A stretch of 64,000 nucleotides of DNA from assembly GCF_000314005.1 (NCBI RefSeq), contig NZ_JH980292.1, positions 3,446,121-3,510,120 on the forward strand. Reading direction: 5' to 3'. Positions within the stretch are counted from its first letter, which is position 1; every line of letters begins with the position of its first letter. A model generated the notes under the pieces. It searched no databases, was not told where the DNA came from, and saw only the letters and a program-made list of their open reading frames with translations. This DNA is from Spirulina subsalsa PCC 9445. GTDB lineage: Bacteria; Cyanobacteriota; Cyanobacteriia; Cyanobacteriales; Spirulinaceae. The position numbers and the translations under genes are program-made. Positions 18,243 through 25,044 of the stretch are shown here, in pieces.

Positions 18243-18452
18243 TTATGCCATCACCTCTACTTGGTGAGTCTCAATTGTAAGCGGTAGCCCACGTTCTGCT
18301 CGGACTTGAAGGCACGCAGTAATTGCATCCCTGATATTTTCGAGAGCTTCACCTCTAGTTTGACCTTGGCTGACACAGCCAGGAATACTAGGACATTCCA
18401 CAATCCAAACCCCGTCTTCATCACGGTCAATTGTCACAGTCAACTTCATCAA
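18243..18452 (-). CDS. hicB: HicB-family antitoxin (integron cassette)
   Basis: A 69-residue HicB with the partial RNase H-like fold: DEDGVWIVECPSIPGCVSQG then an amphipathic helix EALENIRDAITACL. It neutralises HicA by direct binding. It lacks a C-terminal DNA-binding domain, so autoregulation is doubtful for this short form. It is the first gene of its cassette and starts 85 bases from the next attC. Confidence 0.9.
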   Translation of the reverse strand: MMKLTVTIDRDEDGVWIVECPSIPGCVSQGQTRGEALENIRDAITACLQVRAERGLPLTIETHQVEVMA

Positions 18453-18536
18453 TCTTTGCCGCCAGATATTGATCTATAGTTTACCTCTTAACCTCATATA
18501 TCTGTTCGCAGGCAAAAATAGCTTTTAATCTTTAAG

Positions 18537-18622
18537 CTTACGTCAAAATGCAGCGGCGGCAGATAACCCCGAACTCAGCATCAGCGACTTTCGTCCGTCC
18601 GCTGCGTTGGGGTTGTTAGACC
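18537..18622 (-). repeat. attC site with a mutated core
   Basis: Inner arms TGCAGCGGCGGCAG and GTCCGTCCGCTGCG and the GTTAGAC core (18616-18622) are intact. The opposite core reads GCTTAC where sister sites have GCTAAC. This single change may weaken recombination here. Confidence 0.8.
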
Positions 18623-18772
18623 GTGCTTCCGCGACAAATTCACAACTTTTCGGCCACTCTCAGCTTGTTGCTTTTGCAAATCAGCAAAAAGTGCTTTTAA
18701 GTTATGGTTGAAAGACCGTGAATACTCTTCACGGATTCTGTGAATTTCTTCCACAATTGCATCTTGATACAT
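18581..18772 (-). CDS. Hypothetical 63-residue cassette protein reading into attC
   Basis: A small helical protein of unknown function, MYQDAIVEEIHRIREEYSRSFNHNL at the start, with heptad-like spacing suggesting a short coiled coil. Proteins that start this way are often antitoxin-like or unknown members of TA loci. The last 13 or so residues are encoded by the attC site itself, as often happens in integron cassettes. Its start is 2 bases after the stop of a 24-residue ORF. Confidence 0.65.
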   Translation of the reverse strand: MYQDAIVEEIHRIREEYSRSFNHNLKALFADLQKQQAESGRKVVNLSRKHGLTTPTQRTDESR

Positions 18773-18774
18773 AG

Positions 18775-18849
18775 TTAATCTCCAAGCAGTTCATAGGGTG
18801 TACAAAGAATCGGCAACTCATACCCAGAGCCGAAACTGATCTCTTTCAT
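18775..18849 (-). CDS. 24-residue ORF upstream of the 63-residue cassette gene
   Basis: ATG at 18849 reads MKEISFGSGYELPILCTPYE and ends LLGD before TAA at 18775-18777. It is translationally coupled in appearance with the next gene (2-base gap). It could be a truncated partner gene or a leader peptide. Nothing else supports it. Confidence 0.4.
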   Translation of the reverse strand: MKEISFGSGYELPILCTPYELLGD

Positions 18850-18854
18850 TGTTC

Positions 18855-18913
18855 CTAATTCTCAGAACGAAGTAGCGATCCTTCAACTGTCCGCTCCAAC
18901 CGGGTTGTTATGC
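18855..18913 (-). repeat. Partial attC site
   Basis: GTTATGC core (18907-18913) with the inner arm GTCCGCTCCAACC. The opposite half (CCTAATTCTCAGAAC...) has drifted and lacks a clear core. Confidence 0.55.
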
Positions 18914-18916
18914 CGC

Positions 18917-19162
18917 TTATACCGCGACTATTTTGGGCTTTGTTTCAGGGGATGCTGGTTCAAAACGCAATACTATAATTTGCTCTGGGCGTAATCCTAC
19001 AGACTCGTAGGTGCGCCCGTCACGATCGCTGAATTCAACTTCAAATGCTGCACCATTGGCCAACATCTCAACTACTGTACCAACTTGCCCACGCCACAAA
19101 TTGTATTCGGGGATATCTACTGTCAAGGCTACAACATCTAGCAATTTAGCATCACTTGTCAT
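18917..19162 (-). CDS. DUF4926 domain protein (integron cassette)
   Basis: An 81-residue protein matching DUF4926: LLDVVALTVDIPEYNLWRGQVGTVVE, then FEVEFSDRDGRTY and a C-terminal LRPEQIIVLR. This is a small SH3-like beta barrel often found beside DUF6883 proteins. That partner lies immediately upstream. The ATG at 19162 gives the family start; an upstream start at 19177 would add MEVLI. Function unknown; the pair resembles a TA or regulatory unit, but that is inference. Confidence 0.8.
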   Translation of the reverse strand: MTSDAKLLDVVALTVDIPEYNLWRGQVGTVVEMLANGAAFEVEFSDRDGRTYESVGLRPEQIIVLRFEPASPETKPKIVAV

Positions 19163-19181
19163 GATTAATACCTCCACTGAG

Positions 19182-19514
19182 CTACAGAGGGTAGCAGGTC
19201 GTTAATCTTGGAATCTCTGAATCATGTTCGATAATCCAGCCACTCCGAAGGGTTGCACTTCTATTTTGCCATTCGATCGTAAAATCTAAAGTGTAGCGTT
19301 GCCCAAACTCATCTTGTCTTCCTAACCGCGCTTCGTGAGTTTTAACGACTTCAAGCAGAATTTGGCGCAACTCCTCAGCATCGCTAGCTACAATACCCAA
19401 AATTGATGAGAAGAGCCGAGCTTTATGGTTTCCGTCATCATGCTCTGGATTAAGGCAGTAGTCACGCAGTTTACGAATATCAACAACTGCTTGGTCAGCG
19501 TTTGGAATCAGCAT
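19182..19514 (-). CDS. DUF6883 domain protein (integron cassette)
   Basis: A 110-residue protein with the DUF6883 pattern: IPNADQAVVDIRKLRDYCLNPEH near the start, HKARLFSSILGI, and a C-terminal RSGWIIEHDSEIPRLTTCY. The family is widespread in integrons and islands and usually sits next to DUF4926, as here, 19 bases upstream of it. The biochemical role is unknown. Cytoplasmic and soluble by composition. Confidence 0.82.
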   Translation of the reverse strand: MLIPNADQAVVDIRKLRDYCLNPEHDDGNHKARLFSSILGIVASDAEELRQILLEVVKTHEARLGRQDEFGQRYTLDFTIEWQNRSATLRSGWIIEHDSEIPRLTTCYPL

Positions 19515-19521
19515 TCAAAGC

Positions 19522-19559
19522 TATCTCTTAGCCATCGGTGTGTATTGTAATTGTTATGC
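19522..19559 (-). repeat. Weak attC remnant
   Basis: GTTATGC at 19553-19559, identical to the core of the 18907 site, with a poorly conserved opposite half around CTTAGCC (19528). Supported mainly by position between two cassette genes. Confidence 0.35.
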
Positions 19560-19574
19560 TGCTTTATGCCTAGC

Positions 19575-20002
19575 TCAATAACCTAGATAATCAAGGTGTG
19601 AGTCAAGCGGAACAAACTTATCACAAGCATTTTTCAATTCTTGTGAAGCGTGATTCCAGAAAAATACTTCAATTACGTAACCGTCCCTACGAAGACTTTC
19701 AATAGTAGGAACAAAATCAGCATCTCCTGCAACCAAGGTAAGAACATCTTCAGTTTTGTCAATTTTGGTATAGGCATCCCGCATCATTTCTGTAACGATG
19801 CCCGTGTCAACTTTCTTCTCCTTATTTGCAATATTACGATCAACAATAATAGGTTCAAAACCAACACGTTGAGCAATACCCCAAAGCGAATCGCTTGCTG
19901 GAGGACGAGATCCAAATAAAACAGCCCTCTTAATTTTTGCCCGTAGAAAGCACGCACAACTTTTCCCTTTCCGTAGCTGTCAAGTTCAACCTCTCCTAAC
20001 AC
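19575..20002 (-). pseudogene. NYN-domain (LabA-like) nuclease, 5'-truncated and frameshifted
   Basis: The downstream frame encodes the PIN-like NYN core: KIKRAVLFGSRPPASDSLW, DRNIANKEKKVDTGIVTEMM, TLVAGDADFVP, and FFWNHASQELKNACDKF. These carry the acidic residues of the family. Upstream the frame shifts near GTGCGTGCTTTC: the preceding 30 codons (LGEVELDSYGKGKVVRAF) are in another frame, and the normal N-terminal aspartate segment is absent. I therefore call it a pseudogene. Sequencing error could explain the shift but not the missing N-terminus. Confidence 0.72.
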
Positions 20003-20011
20003 GACTCAAGA

Positions 20012-20770
20012 TTAACGCGAATTGAGAGACTTACTAGCAGAGAACCGTAATCGGATGTAATCAGCAAACCACTGACCCGCAGCATCACACAAATCAGGTT
20101 TCAGAAGGGCGATAACTTCTTCGAGGAAAGCATCACGTTCGGAGGTTACGATCACAGCCATAAACGGATTCGCAAATGTTGAAAGCCAGCCTCTAATATC
20201 TGTCGGAAGTAGAGTAGGACGAGGAATGAGAGCAATTTCGTTAACTTTAACTCCTCTTGCTTCCAATCGGAATTGATACTCTTCTACAGTTGGAAAGTAC
20301 CAGGGGTTAATCGGGTCTGGATCAATGCCGCGCTTCTTCAGAGCTGTATGCAAAGCAGTTGCGATTTTTGCGACATTGCCATGACCGCCAAACTCACCAA
20401 CAAACCTTCCTCCTGACTTCAACGACTGCCATACCCCCTCAATTACTCGGTCAGGTTGCGTCATCCAGTGCAGTGCAGCATTGCTAAACACAGCATCAAA
20501 TTCACTGTTGAAATGAAGATTATGACCATCAAGCAGACGTGCATCTAAGCCAAGTGATTTGGCTGAGTGAACGAAGTCTGGACTAGAATCAACGCCTATT
20601 ACTTCGCATCCAAACTCCTGCAACTTTACTGTTAACGCTCCGTCCCCACATCCTAAATCTAAGATTCTTTCTCCTGGCTTGGGATTAAGCCATTCAATCA
20701 CAGGCATCCCTAAATCAGAAACAAAGCGAGCGTTCTTAGCGTAGCTCTTGGAATCCCAACTTTGCGTCAT
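20012..20770 (-). CDS. Class I SAM-dependent methyltransferase (integron cassette)
   Basis: A 252-residue methyltransferase. Motif I is ILDLGCGDGALT near residue 38. The acidic VIGVDSS end of strand 2 follows, then FDAVFSNAALHWM (motif II/post-II). This resembles the trans-aconitate methyltransferase/UbiE-like group, but the substrate is not readable. It is unusually long for a cassette gene. The 9-base gap to the NYN remnant leaves no room for a full attC, so the two may have been fused by deletion. Confidence 0.9.
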   Translation of the reverse strand: MTQSWDSKSYAKNARFVSDLGMPVIEWLNPKPGERILDLGCGDGALTVKLQEFGCEVIGVDSSPDFVHSAKSLGLDARLLDGHNLHFNSEFDAVFSNAALHWMTQPDRVIEGVWQSLKSGGRFVGEFGGHGNVAKIATALHTALKKRGIDPDPINPWYFPTVEEYQFRLEARGVKVNEIALIPRPTLLPTDIRGWLSTFANPFMAVIVTSERDAFLEEVIALLKPDLCDAAGQWFADYIRLRFSASKSLNSR

Positions 20771-20877
20771 GAAGAAAAATTCCCAAGACTTGACGATTCA
20801 ATTAGGATAGCTTGTCTTTCAGCAGAAACTTTCTTAAAACTCACTAAAGATTTTCCAATACTGCCACAACCGAAGAC

Positions 20878-20900
20878 TAAGCAGGCTAACTATTAATTGT
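20878..20900 (-). repeat. Second attI-like core site
   Basis: On the minus strand this reads AATTAATAGTTAGCCTGCT, close to the attI-side junction at 23328-23350 (AATCAATAGTTAGCTTGCT). The two share AATAGTTAGC and flanking bases, more than the ordinary attC cores do. Confidence 0.45.
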
Positions 20901-21509
20901 ACCGAATTTTTCTGGATAATCAACCCCTAAAGGGTAAAAAACTGAAATTTTCCGTATAATCACCCTATTCAGGGTGTTATCAAGAAATTTTCGGTATATT
21001 TTCCGATGATAGCCCGAAACATTCTGGATAACATCCCAAATAGTCATGTTATCCAGAAAAATTCTGGATATTACCCTATGGAACATCGTCCCAGGAAACT
21101 GCTGGAACAAGTTAGAAAAAGTTTCTAAAGAAATGTGAAGAGGTGATCAGATCTCCAATCCCTTCTGGTGTAGTCGCAGAGAGGTAGACTTGTTGAGAGC
21201 CATGACCCGTCAACCCTATCCCAGTGACTTAAAGCGATCGTGAATGGGTAGCGCATTAATGGACAGGTCAGAAAAAAACCAACTAGAAACAGCGATCGAC
21301 TGCCGTAAGGTTTTTAGGGTTGCTTGATTATTCTCTAGCCTATGTGAAAGGGCACTACCCACCTTCTCAACTATCCCATCAACCAACTCCCCCCATGATT
21401 GCAAGAGGTACGATCGCCCCTGACTATCGCCTCACCCTAAAACCCCTCCTATCCTTGGTCGCTCCATCAATGAATTGGACAACCAACGCAAGGACTCAAC
21501 GCGGGGACA
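20901..21509. other. Cassette region without a convincing gene
   Basis: About 600 bases between two recombination cores. It holds repeated TTCTGGATA and TTTTCCGTATA-like units. There is a 13-bp perfect inverted repeat at 21022-21034/21046-21058, and a competing 9-bp one at 21050-21058/21062-21070. Short ORFs at 20886-21110 and 21216-21404 look fortuitous. It may be a non-coding cassette. Confidence 0.5.
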
Positions 21510-21594
21510 GCTAACGGTAAAGTGCAGCGGCGGCAGATAACCTTAAACTTCCACCAATAATCTCTGTTCTGTCCGCACCAACGCAGTGTTAGGC
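21510..21594 (-). repeat. attC site of the RelE-like toxin/antidote cassette
   Basis: GCTAAC (21510-21515) and GTTAGGC (21588-21594) ends, with arms GTGCAGCGGCGGCAG and CTGTCCGCACC. The antitoxin stop codon TAA lies inside the core, as is common in attC. Confidence 0.88.
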
Positions 21595-21870
21595 AATTGG
21601 TACAACTTGGAGACGTAACCCAAGTGATTGCAAGACCTTAAGAACGGTGGCGAACTCTGGATTGCCTTCGATTGACAAAGCTTTATAGAGACTTTCACGC
21701 CCCAACCCTGTTTCACGGGCAATATGTGTCATCCCTTTAGATCGAGCAATATCACCTAATGCTGCTACCACTAAGCTTGGATCACCATCTTCAAGGGCAG
21801 CTTCAAGATATGCAGCTATATCTTCTTTTGATTCCAGATGTTCCGCCGCATCCCAAGGGTAAGTAGCCAT
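21589..21870 (-). CDS. Addiction-module antidote protein, HigA-like HTH (integron cassette)
   Basis: A 93-residue antitoxin. The N-terminus YPWDAAEHLESKEDIAAYLEAALEDGDP and the HTH segment MTHIARETGLGRESLYKALS are typical of 'probable addiction module antidote' proteins paired with RelE/HigB-like killers. It binds the toxin and represses its own operon. It lies 9 bases downstream of the toxin gene, and its stop overlaps attC. Confidence 0.92.
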   Translation of the reverse strand: MATYPWDAAEHLESKEDIAAYLEAALEDGDPSLVVAALGDIARSKGMTHIARETGLGRESLYKALSIEGNPEFATVLKVLQSLGLRLQVVPIA

Positions 21871-21879
21871 AAAAACCTC

Positions 21880-22170
21880 CTATAAGTCTTGCGCTAAATC
21901 TAGCGCTGTTTTGATGTCCCTTTCCTGAGTCCGTTTATCTCCTCCTGCCAAGAGGATGATTAAGGTCTCACCTCGCTGGATGAAATACACCCGATAGCCT
22001 GGGCCATAATCAATTCGCAGTTCCGACACCCCTTGCCCTACTGGTTTAACATCTCCTGGATTGCCCATAGACAAGCGACGAATACGAATATCTATCCGCG
22101 CTTTTGCTTGGCGATCGCGCAGGGATTCAAACCAATTAATGTAAGTCTCAGTCTGACGAACCTCAATCAT
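21880..22170 (-). CDS. RelE/HigB-like addiction-module killer toxin (integron cassette)
   Basis: A 96-residue toxin of the RelE superfamily: TETYINWFESLRDRQAKARIDIRIRRL, then ELRIDYGPGYRVYFIQRGETLIILLAGGDKRTQ. These are the hallmarks of the 'addiction module killer' group, which cleave mRNA on the ribosome. I choose the ATG at 22170 over one at 22197, since MIEVRQTETYI is the usual start. It forms a toxin-first operon with the antidote gene. Confidence 0.92.
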   Translation of the reverse strand: MIEVRQTETYINWFESLRDRQAKARIDIRIRRLSMGNPGDVKPVGQGVSELRIDYGPGYRVYFIQRGETLIILLAGGDKRTQERDIKTALDLAQDL

Positions 22171-22261
22171 GCACCAAGTGTATCCTGTAGAATACACAAA
22201 AGCAAGGGAGATTTGAATTGGCGTTCTCTAAGAAAAAAGATACGTGGCTAAAGTGTCACGC

Positions 22262-22317
22262 ATCTAACAAGCAAAGTATTTAGCTTTTTTTGAAAGATGG
22301 TCTCAAATTAGTTGTCT
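22262..22317 (-). repeat. Short, weak attC-like site
   Basis: ATCTAAC (22262-22268) and GTTGTCT (22311-22317) could be the core ends of a 56-base attC, with poor internal pairing. Position between two cassette genes is the main support. Confidence 0.4.
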
Positions 22318-22321
22318 TGCG

Positions 22322-22564
22322 CTAGGGACCTAATGCAACTGTAATTGCTGTTCTTACCACCTCTCTTGTTCCAAAATACCCATTGAAATTGCTGTGGAAA
22401 GTTGACCAATCTAGATTCCCGTTGCTTCCGTAATCAACGCGACAATGGGGATCATCGCTAGTGTAGTTTCCTACAGGGCGCATCAGTATATATTTGGGAC
22501 GTTGTTTCATTTCCCATTCTGTACCCTCTGCATACCCAGCACTTTGCCATCCTTTCGTAATCAT
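22322..22564 (-). CDS. Hypothetical 80-residue cassette protein
   Basis: I do not recognise this protein. It is polar and rich in Gly, Asn, Tyr and Trp (GYAEGTEWEMKQRPKYILM; DYGSNGNLDWSTFHSNFNGYFG), with no membrane segment. A GAGGAT sequence precedes the ATG by about 5 bases, which supports translation. It is the single gene of the second cassette, bounded by the 22597-22682 attC upstream and the weak site downstream. Confidence 0.65.
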   Translation of the reverse strand: MITKGWQSAGYAEGTEWEMKQRPKYILMRPVGNYTSDDPHCRVDYGSNGNLDWSTFHSNFNGYFGTREVVRTAITVALGP

Positions 22565-22596
22565 GGTTATCCTCTTTGAATTCCTTCAAGCTGTAC

Positions 22597-22682
22597 GCCT
22601 AACGGCTGAATTGAGCGGCAAACGATCGCCACCGACTCAAACCAAAAATATTACGATTTGTCCGCTCCAATGATTTGTTAGC
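22597..22682 (-). repeat. attC site of the first cassette
   Basis: GCCTAAC (22597-22603) and GTTAGC (22677-22682) ends, arms GAGCGGCA and TGTCCGCTC. It follows the stop of the 189-residue cassette gene at 22712. Confidence 0.85.
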
Positions 22683-22711
22683 TTGAAGCTTGGCACTTCG
22701 GGGAAGGCTCC

Positions 22712-23281
22712 TCAAAATCTGACTTGTACGAAAGCTTCTTCTATTAACTCCATTTCCTGACCATTCCATCGCCACAGATGGTCACCGCCTACTCCACACA
22801 TCTCTCCCCATAAGTCTCCACTAGTGTGAATGCGAAACTCCTCTGCATTGACTTTAGGATAGAGCTTACATGCTTTGGTAAGTAGCTCTCGATCAATCGG
22901 TCGAAAATAACTCCAATGGTGAATATGAAAAGTAAACTCGTCTACTGGATTCTGCCGCTCCCATTCCTCAAACTCGGAGTGAGGCAGGTAAACTAAATTT
23001 TCAGGGGGATCCCGCATGATTTCCTGTGCTGCAACCAATCCGGGGATTGTTGTGGTGAATACCAGGATCGGTTTCGGGTCAAACTGCCTTACTCGTAGAG
23101 CCATGCGCTCTTCAAGAATACTTCTCAGATGATGTTGATACCAGCCAATGAAGTCACCGCCAATGATGCGACAATGCCATTCTTCTTCATCGGAGAGGGT
23201 GTTTCGCCGAGGGATCGGGTTGCATCGATACTTTTCTTGTATGAAAGATTTAAGTGTAGTCAACCATTCTTGTTTATTCAT
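22712..23281 (-). CDS. Hypothetical 189-residue protein of the first integron cassette
   Basis: No family recognised. The protein is soluble and aromatic-rich, with WHCRIIGGDFIGWYQHHLRS, a central hydrophobic strand KPILVFTTTIPGLVAAQEI, and DLWGEMCGVGGDHLWRWNG near the end. Being nearest attI, it should be the most strongly expressed cassette and the most recently acquired. ATG 23281 is preceded by AGGTGA, a fair ribosome binding site; a TTG at 23296 is less likely. Confidence 0.75.
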   Translation of the reverse strand: MNKQEWLTTLKSFIQEKYRCNPIPRRNTLSDEEEWHCRIIGGDFIGWYQHHLRSILEERMALRVRQFDPKPILVFTTTIPGLVAAQEIMRDPPENLVYLPHSEFEEWERQNPVDEFTFHIHHWSYFRPIDRELLTKACKLYPKVNAEEFRIHTSGDLWGEMCGVGGDHLWRWNGQEMELIEEAFVQVRF

Positions 23282-23327
23282 TTCGTCACCTGACAATTTT
23301 ATTGTCTATTGTCTGCAATAAACCGTC

Positions 23328-23400
23328 CCAGCAAGCTAACTATTGATTAGGCAGCGATTAGGAACTCAACATACCTAAAATTTGGGGATCTGAAGTCTCC
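23328..23400 (-). other. attI: attI-like recombination site
   Basis: The GTTAGCT core (complement GCTAAC at 23335-23340) is not matched by a second arm, so this is the attI-first cassette junction rather than an attC. It lies between the first cassette gene and intI, as expected. The upstream limit is approximate. Confidence 0.6.
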
Positions 23401-23419
23401 ATAACCAAGCCTTAGCAGG

Positions 23420-23448
23420 ACTTTAGCACATCAATATTGAGATGTCAA
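23420..23448 (-). promoter_or_regulatory. Candidate cassette promoter Pc
   Basis: On the minus strand, TTGACA (complement of 23443-23448), a 17-base spacer, then TAAAGT (complement of 23420-23425). The -35 is consensus and the spacing ideal. It points into the array and lies about 140 bases upstream of the first cassette gene. Confidence 0.6.
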
Positions 23449-23641
23449 AAATTTCTAGATCTAGCATATACAAAACTTTATATTTCACTAAAACCCTTAA
23501 CTGGCAAGGGTTTTAGTCCTTAAAAAGGTTAATGTTATACAGAATCAAGCAGATATGCACTTTAGCCTTAAAGAGGTATAAGCCTTCGCTGACAAGAGTT
23601 ATAGTGCTAGAATAACAGAGTGTCATGCTGCATCTGTTTCC

Positions 23642-24637
23642 ATGGAATCCCTGCCCCCAGATCCTCCCAAGCGAAAACTGTTAGATCAAGTCCGCGATGC
23701 CATCAGACTAAAACACTATAGCTACCGCACTGAACAAAGCTATGTAGCCTGGATTCGTCGCTATATCCTTTTTCATAACAAACGCCACCCTAAAGATATG
23801 GGGTCACTAGAGGTTGAGACCTTCCTCACCCATCTTGCAGTTACAGAAAACGTTGCTGCATCTACCCAAAACCAAGCATTGAGCGCTCTTTTGTTTCTCT
23901 ATCGCTATGTGCTTGAACAACCCCTAGAGCAGAATATTGATGCCATTCGCGCTAAACGTTCCAAGCACTTGCCCACTGTTCTGACTGTTTCAGAAGTACA
24001 AAAACTCTTGGGTGTAATGACAGGCACACCTCAATTAGTGGCTGAAATACTCTATGGAGCAGGGCTACGCCTCAATGAAGGATTACGCCTACGGGTGAAA
24101 GATGTTGACTTTCACCAACAGCAAATTATTGTGAGAGATACCAAGGGCAATCAAGATCGAATCACGGTTCTCCCCCAACGAGTCATCGAGCGGCTCCAAG
24201 CTCATCTAGTTTTGGTCAAACACCAACATCAGCAGGATCTGAACCAAGGTTATGGTCAGGTTTATCTCCCCTATGCCTTAGAACGTAAATATCCCAATGC
24301 TGATCGCGATTGGGTTTGGCAATATATTTTTCCCGCTAGTACCCGATCTAAAGACCCTCGCAGTGGCATTGTCCGTCGTCATCACTTGCATGAAAGCGTA
24401 ATTCAAAAGGCAGTTAAAGCTGGAATCCGGCAAGTAGGGATTGATAAAAAAGCAAGCTGTCATACCTTTCGCCATAGCTTTGCGACTCATCTACTTCAAA
24501 ATGGTTATGACATCCGTACTGTACAGGAATTACTGGGTCACAAAGATGTGAAAACGACAATGATCTACACCCATGTACTGAATCAAGGAGGCAAGGGAGT
24601 GATTAGTCCACTTGATCATATACACCCCAGTCTGTAG
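23642..24637 (+). CDS. intI: Integron integrase IntI
   Basis: A 331-residue tyrosine recombinase. The N-terminal SAM-like domain includes [23 protein letters not shown]. The catalytic set is Arg in [34 protein letters not shown], and the tyrosine in MIYTHV. The IntI-specific insert is present ([24 protein letters not shown]) and separates IntI from XerC/D. It catalyses attI x attC insertion of folded single-stranded cassettes. It is complete and divergent from the array. ATG 23642 gives the family-like start; TTG or GTG alternatives upstream are not needed. Confidence 0.95.
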   Translation: MESLPPDPPKRKLLDQVRDAIRLKHYSYRTEQSYVAWIRRYILFHNKRHPKDMGSLEVETFLTHLAVTENVAASTQNQALSALLFLYRYVLEQPLEQNIDAIRAKRSKHLPTVLTVSEVQKLLGVMTGTPQLVAEILYGAGLRLNEGLRLRVKDVDFHQQQIIVRDTKGNQDRITVLPQRVIERLQAHLVLVKHQHQQDLNQGYGQVYLPYALERKYPNADRDWVWQYIFPASTRSKDPRSGIVRRHHLHESVIQKAVKAGIRQVGIDKKASCHTFRHSFATHLLQNGYDIRTVQELLGHKDVKTTMIYTHVLNQGGKGVISPLDHIHPSL

Positions 24638-24740
24638 TCTCTGTTTAGCGTGGGAAGCGGCTAATTCTGAAACCCATGAGGAGGCTGTAATTCTCTAAAG
24701 GGAAAATGGAGCGACAATCCTTGAGGGTTTGCTTAGGTAA

Positions 24741-24968
24741 TCAGCGTAGGACGATAGTGCCATCACCGCCAGAGTGGGCGATCGCCTCCCCATCCCGATC
24801 CAGTGCCATCACCCGCACATCAGGCGCACCCGCTAAAATTAAAGCCGTATGACCTCCCCCCCCCACAGTGGCATCTAGATAATATCCCCCCGCCTTAACA
24901 TCTAAGCCAGTGATTAACTCTTGACTCAACACGGGAATATGGACAAACGAGGGAGAGGAACTAGACAT
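24741..24968 (-). pseudogene. rsmH: Truncated 16S rRNA methyltransferase RsmH, N-terminal fragment
   Basis: Residues 1-62 match RsmH (MraW): FVHIPVLSQELITGL, then motif I YLDATVGGGGHT and ALDRDGEAIA. A normal protein has about 300 residues. Here the match stops at GEAIA, and the frame ends 12 residues later. The break coincides with a HIP1 octamer at 24778-24785, and the intI gene ends about 100 bases further. The methyltransferase fold is mostly lost, so it should be inactive; another rsmH copy is expected elsewhere. Confidence 0.8.
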
Positions 24969-25044
24969 GATCGAGGTAACAGGTAACTTGTCCCCATTAT
25001 CGTTCAAGGTTGCCCCTTCCTTCTATCCCGTCTTCCCTCCTCCC

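Larger units (their letters stand above)
17250..24640. mobile_element. Chromosomal integron: intI, attI, Pc and cassette array
   Basis: A plus-strand integron integrase (23642-24637) faces away from a 6-kb array of small minus-strand genes. Between the genes lie sites with the attC layout: a GTTRRRY-type core at one end, its complement at the other, and GCGGCGGCA/GTCCGC inner arms. The best sites are 17915-18000, 18537-18622, 21510-21594 and 22597-22682. Divergent orientation of integrase and cassettes is the normal integron arrangement. The cassettes are mostly toxin-antitoxin pairs and unknown genes, as in sedentary chromosomal integrons. The distal limit is approximate. Confidence 0.85.

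Noticed and set aside
20886-21110. 74-codon ORF in the integron array
   Set aside because: It is made of TTATCCAGAA-type inverted repeats and has a low-complexity product. No ribosome binding site.
21216-21404. 62-codon minus-strand ORF in the same cassette region
   Set aside because: The orientation fits a cassette, but the product matches nothing and the codon use is unremarkable. Kept as an open possibility only.
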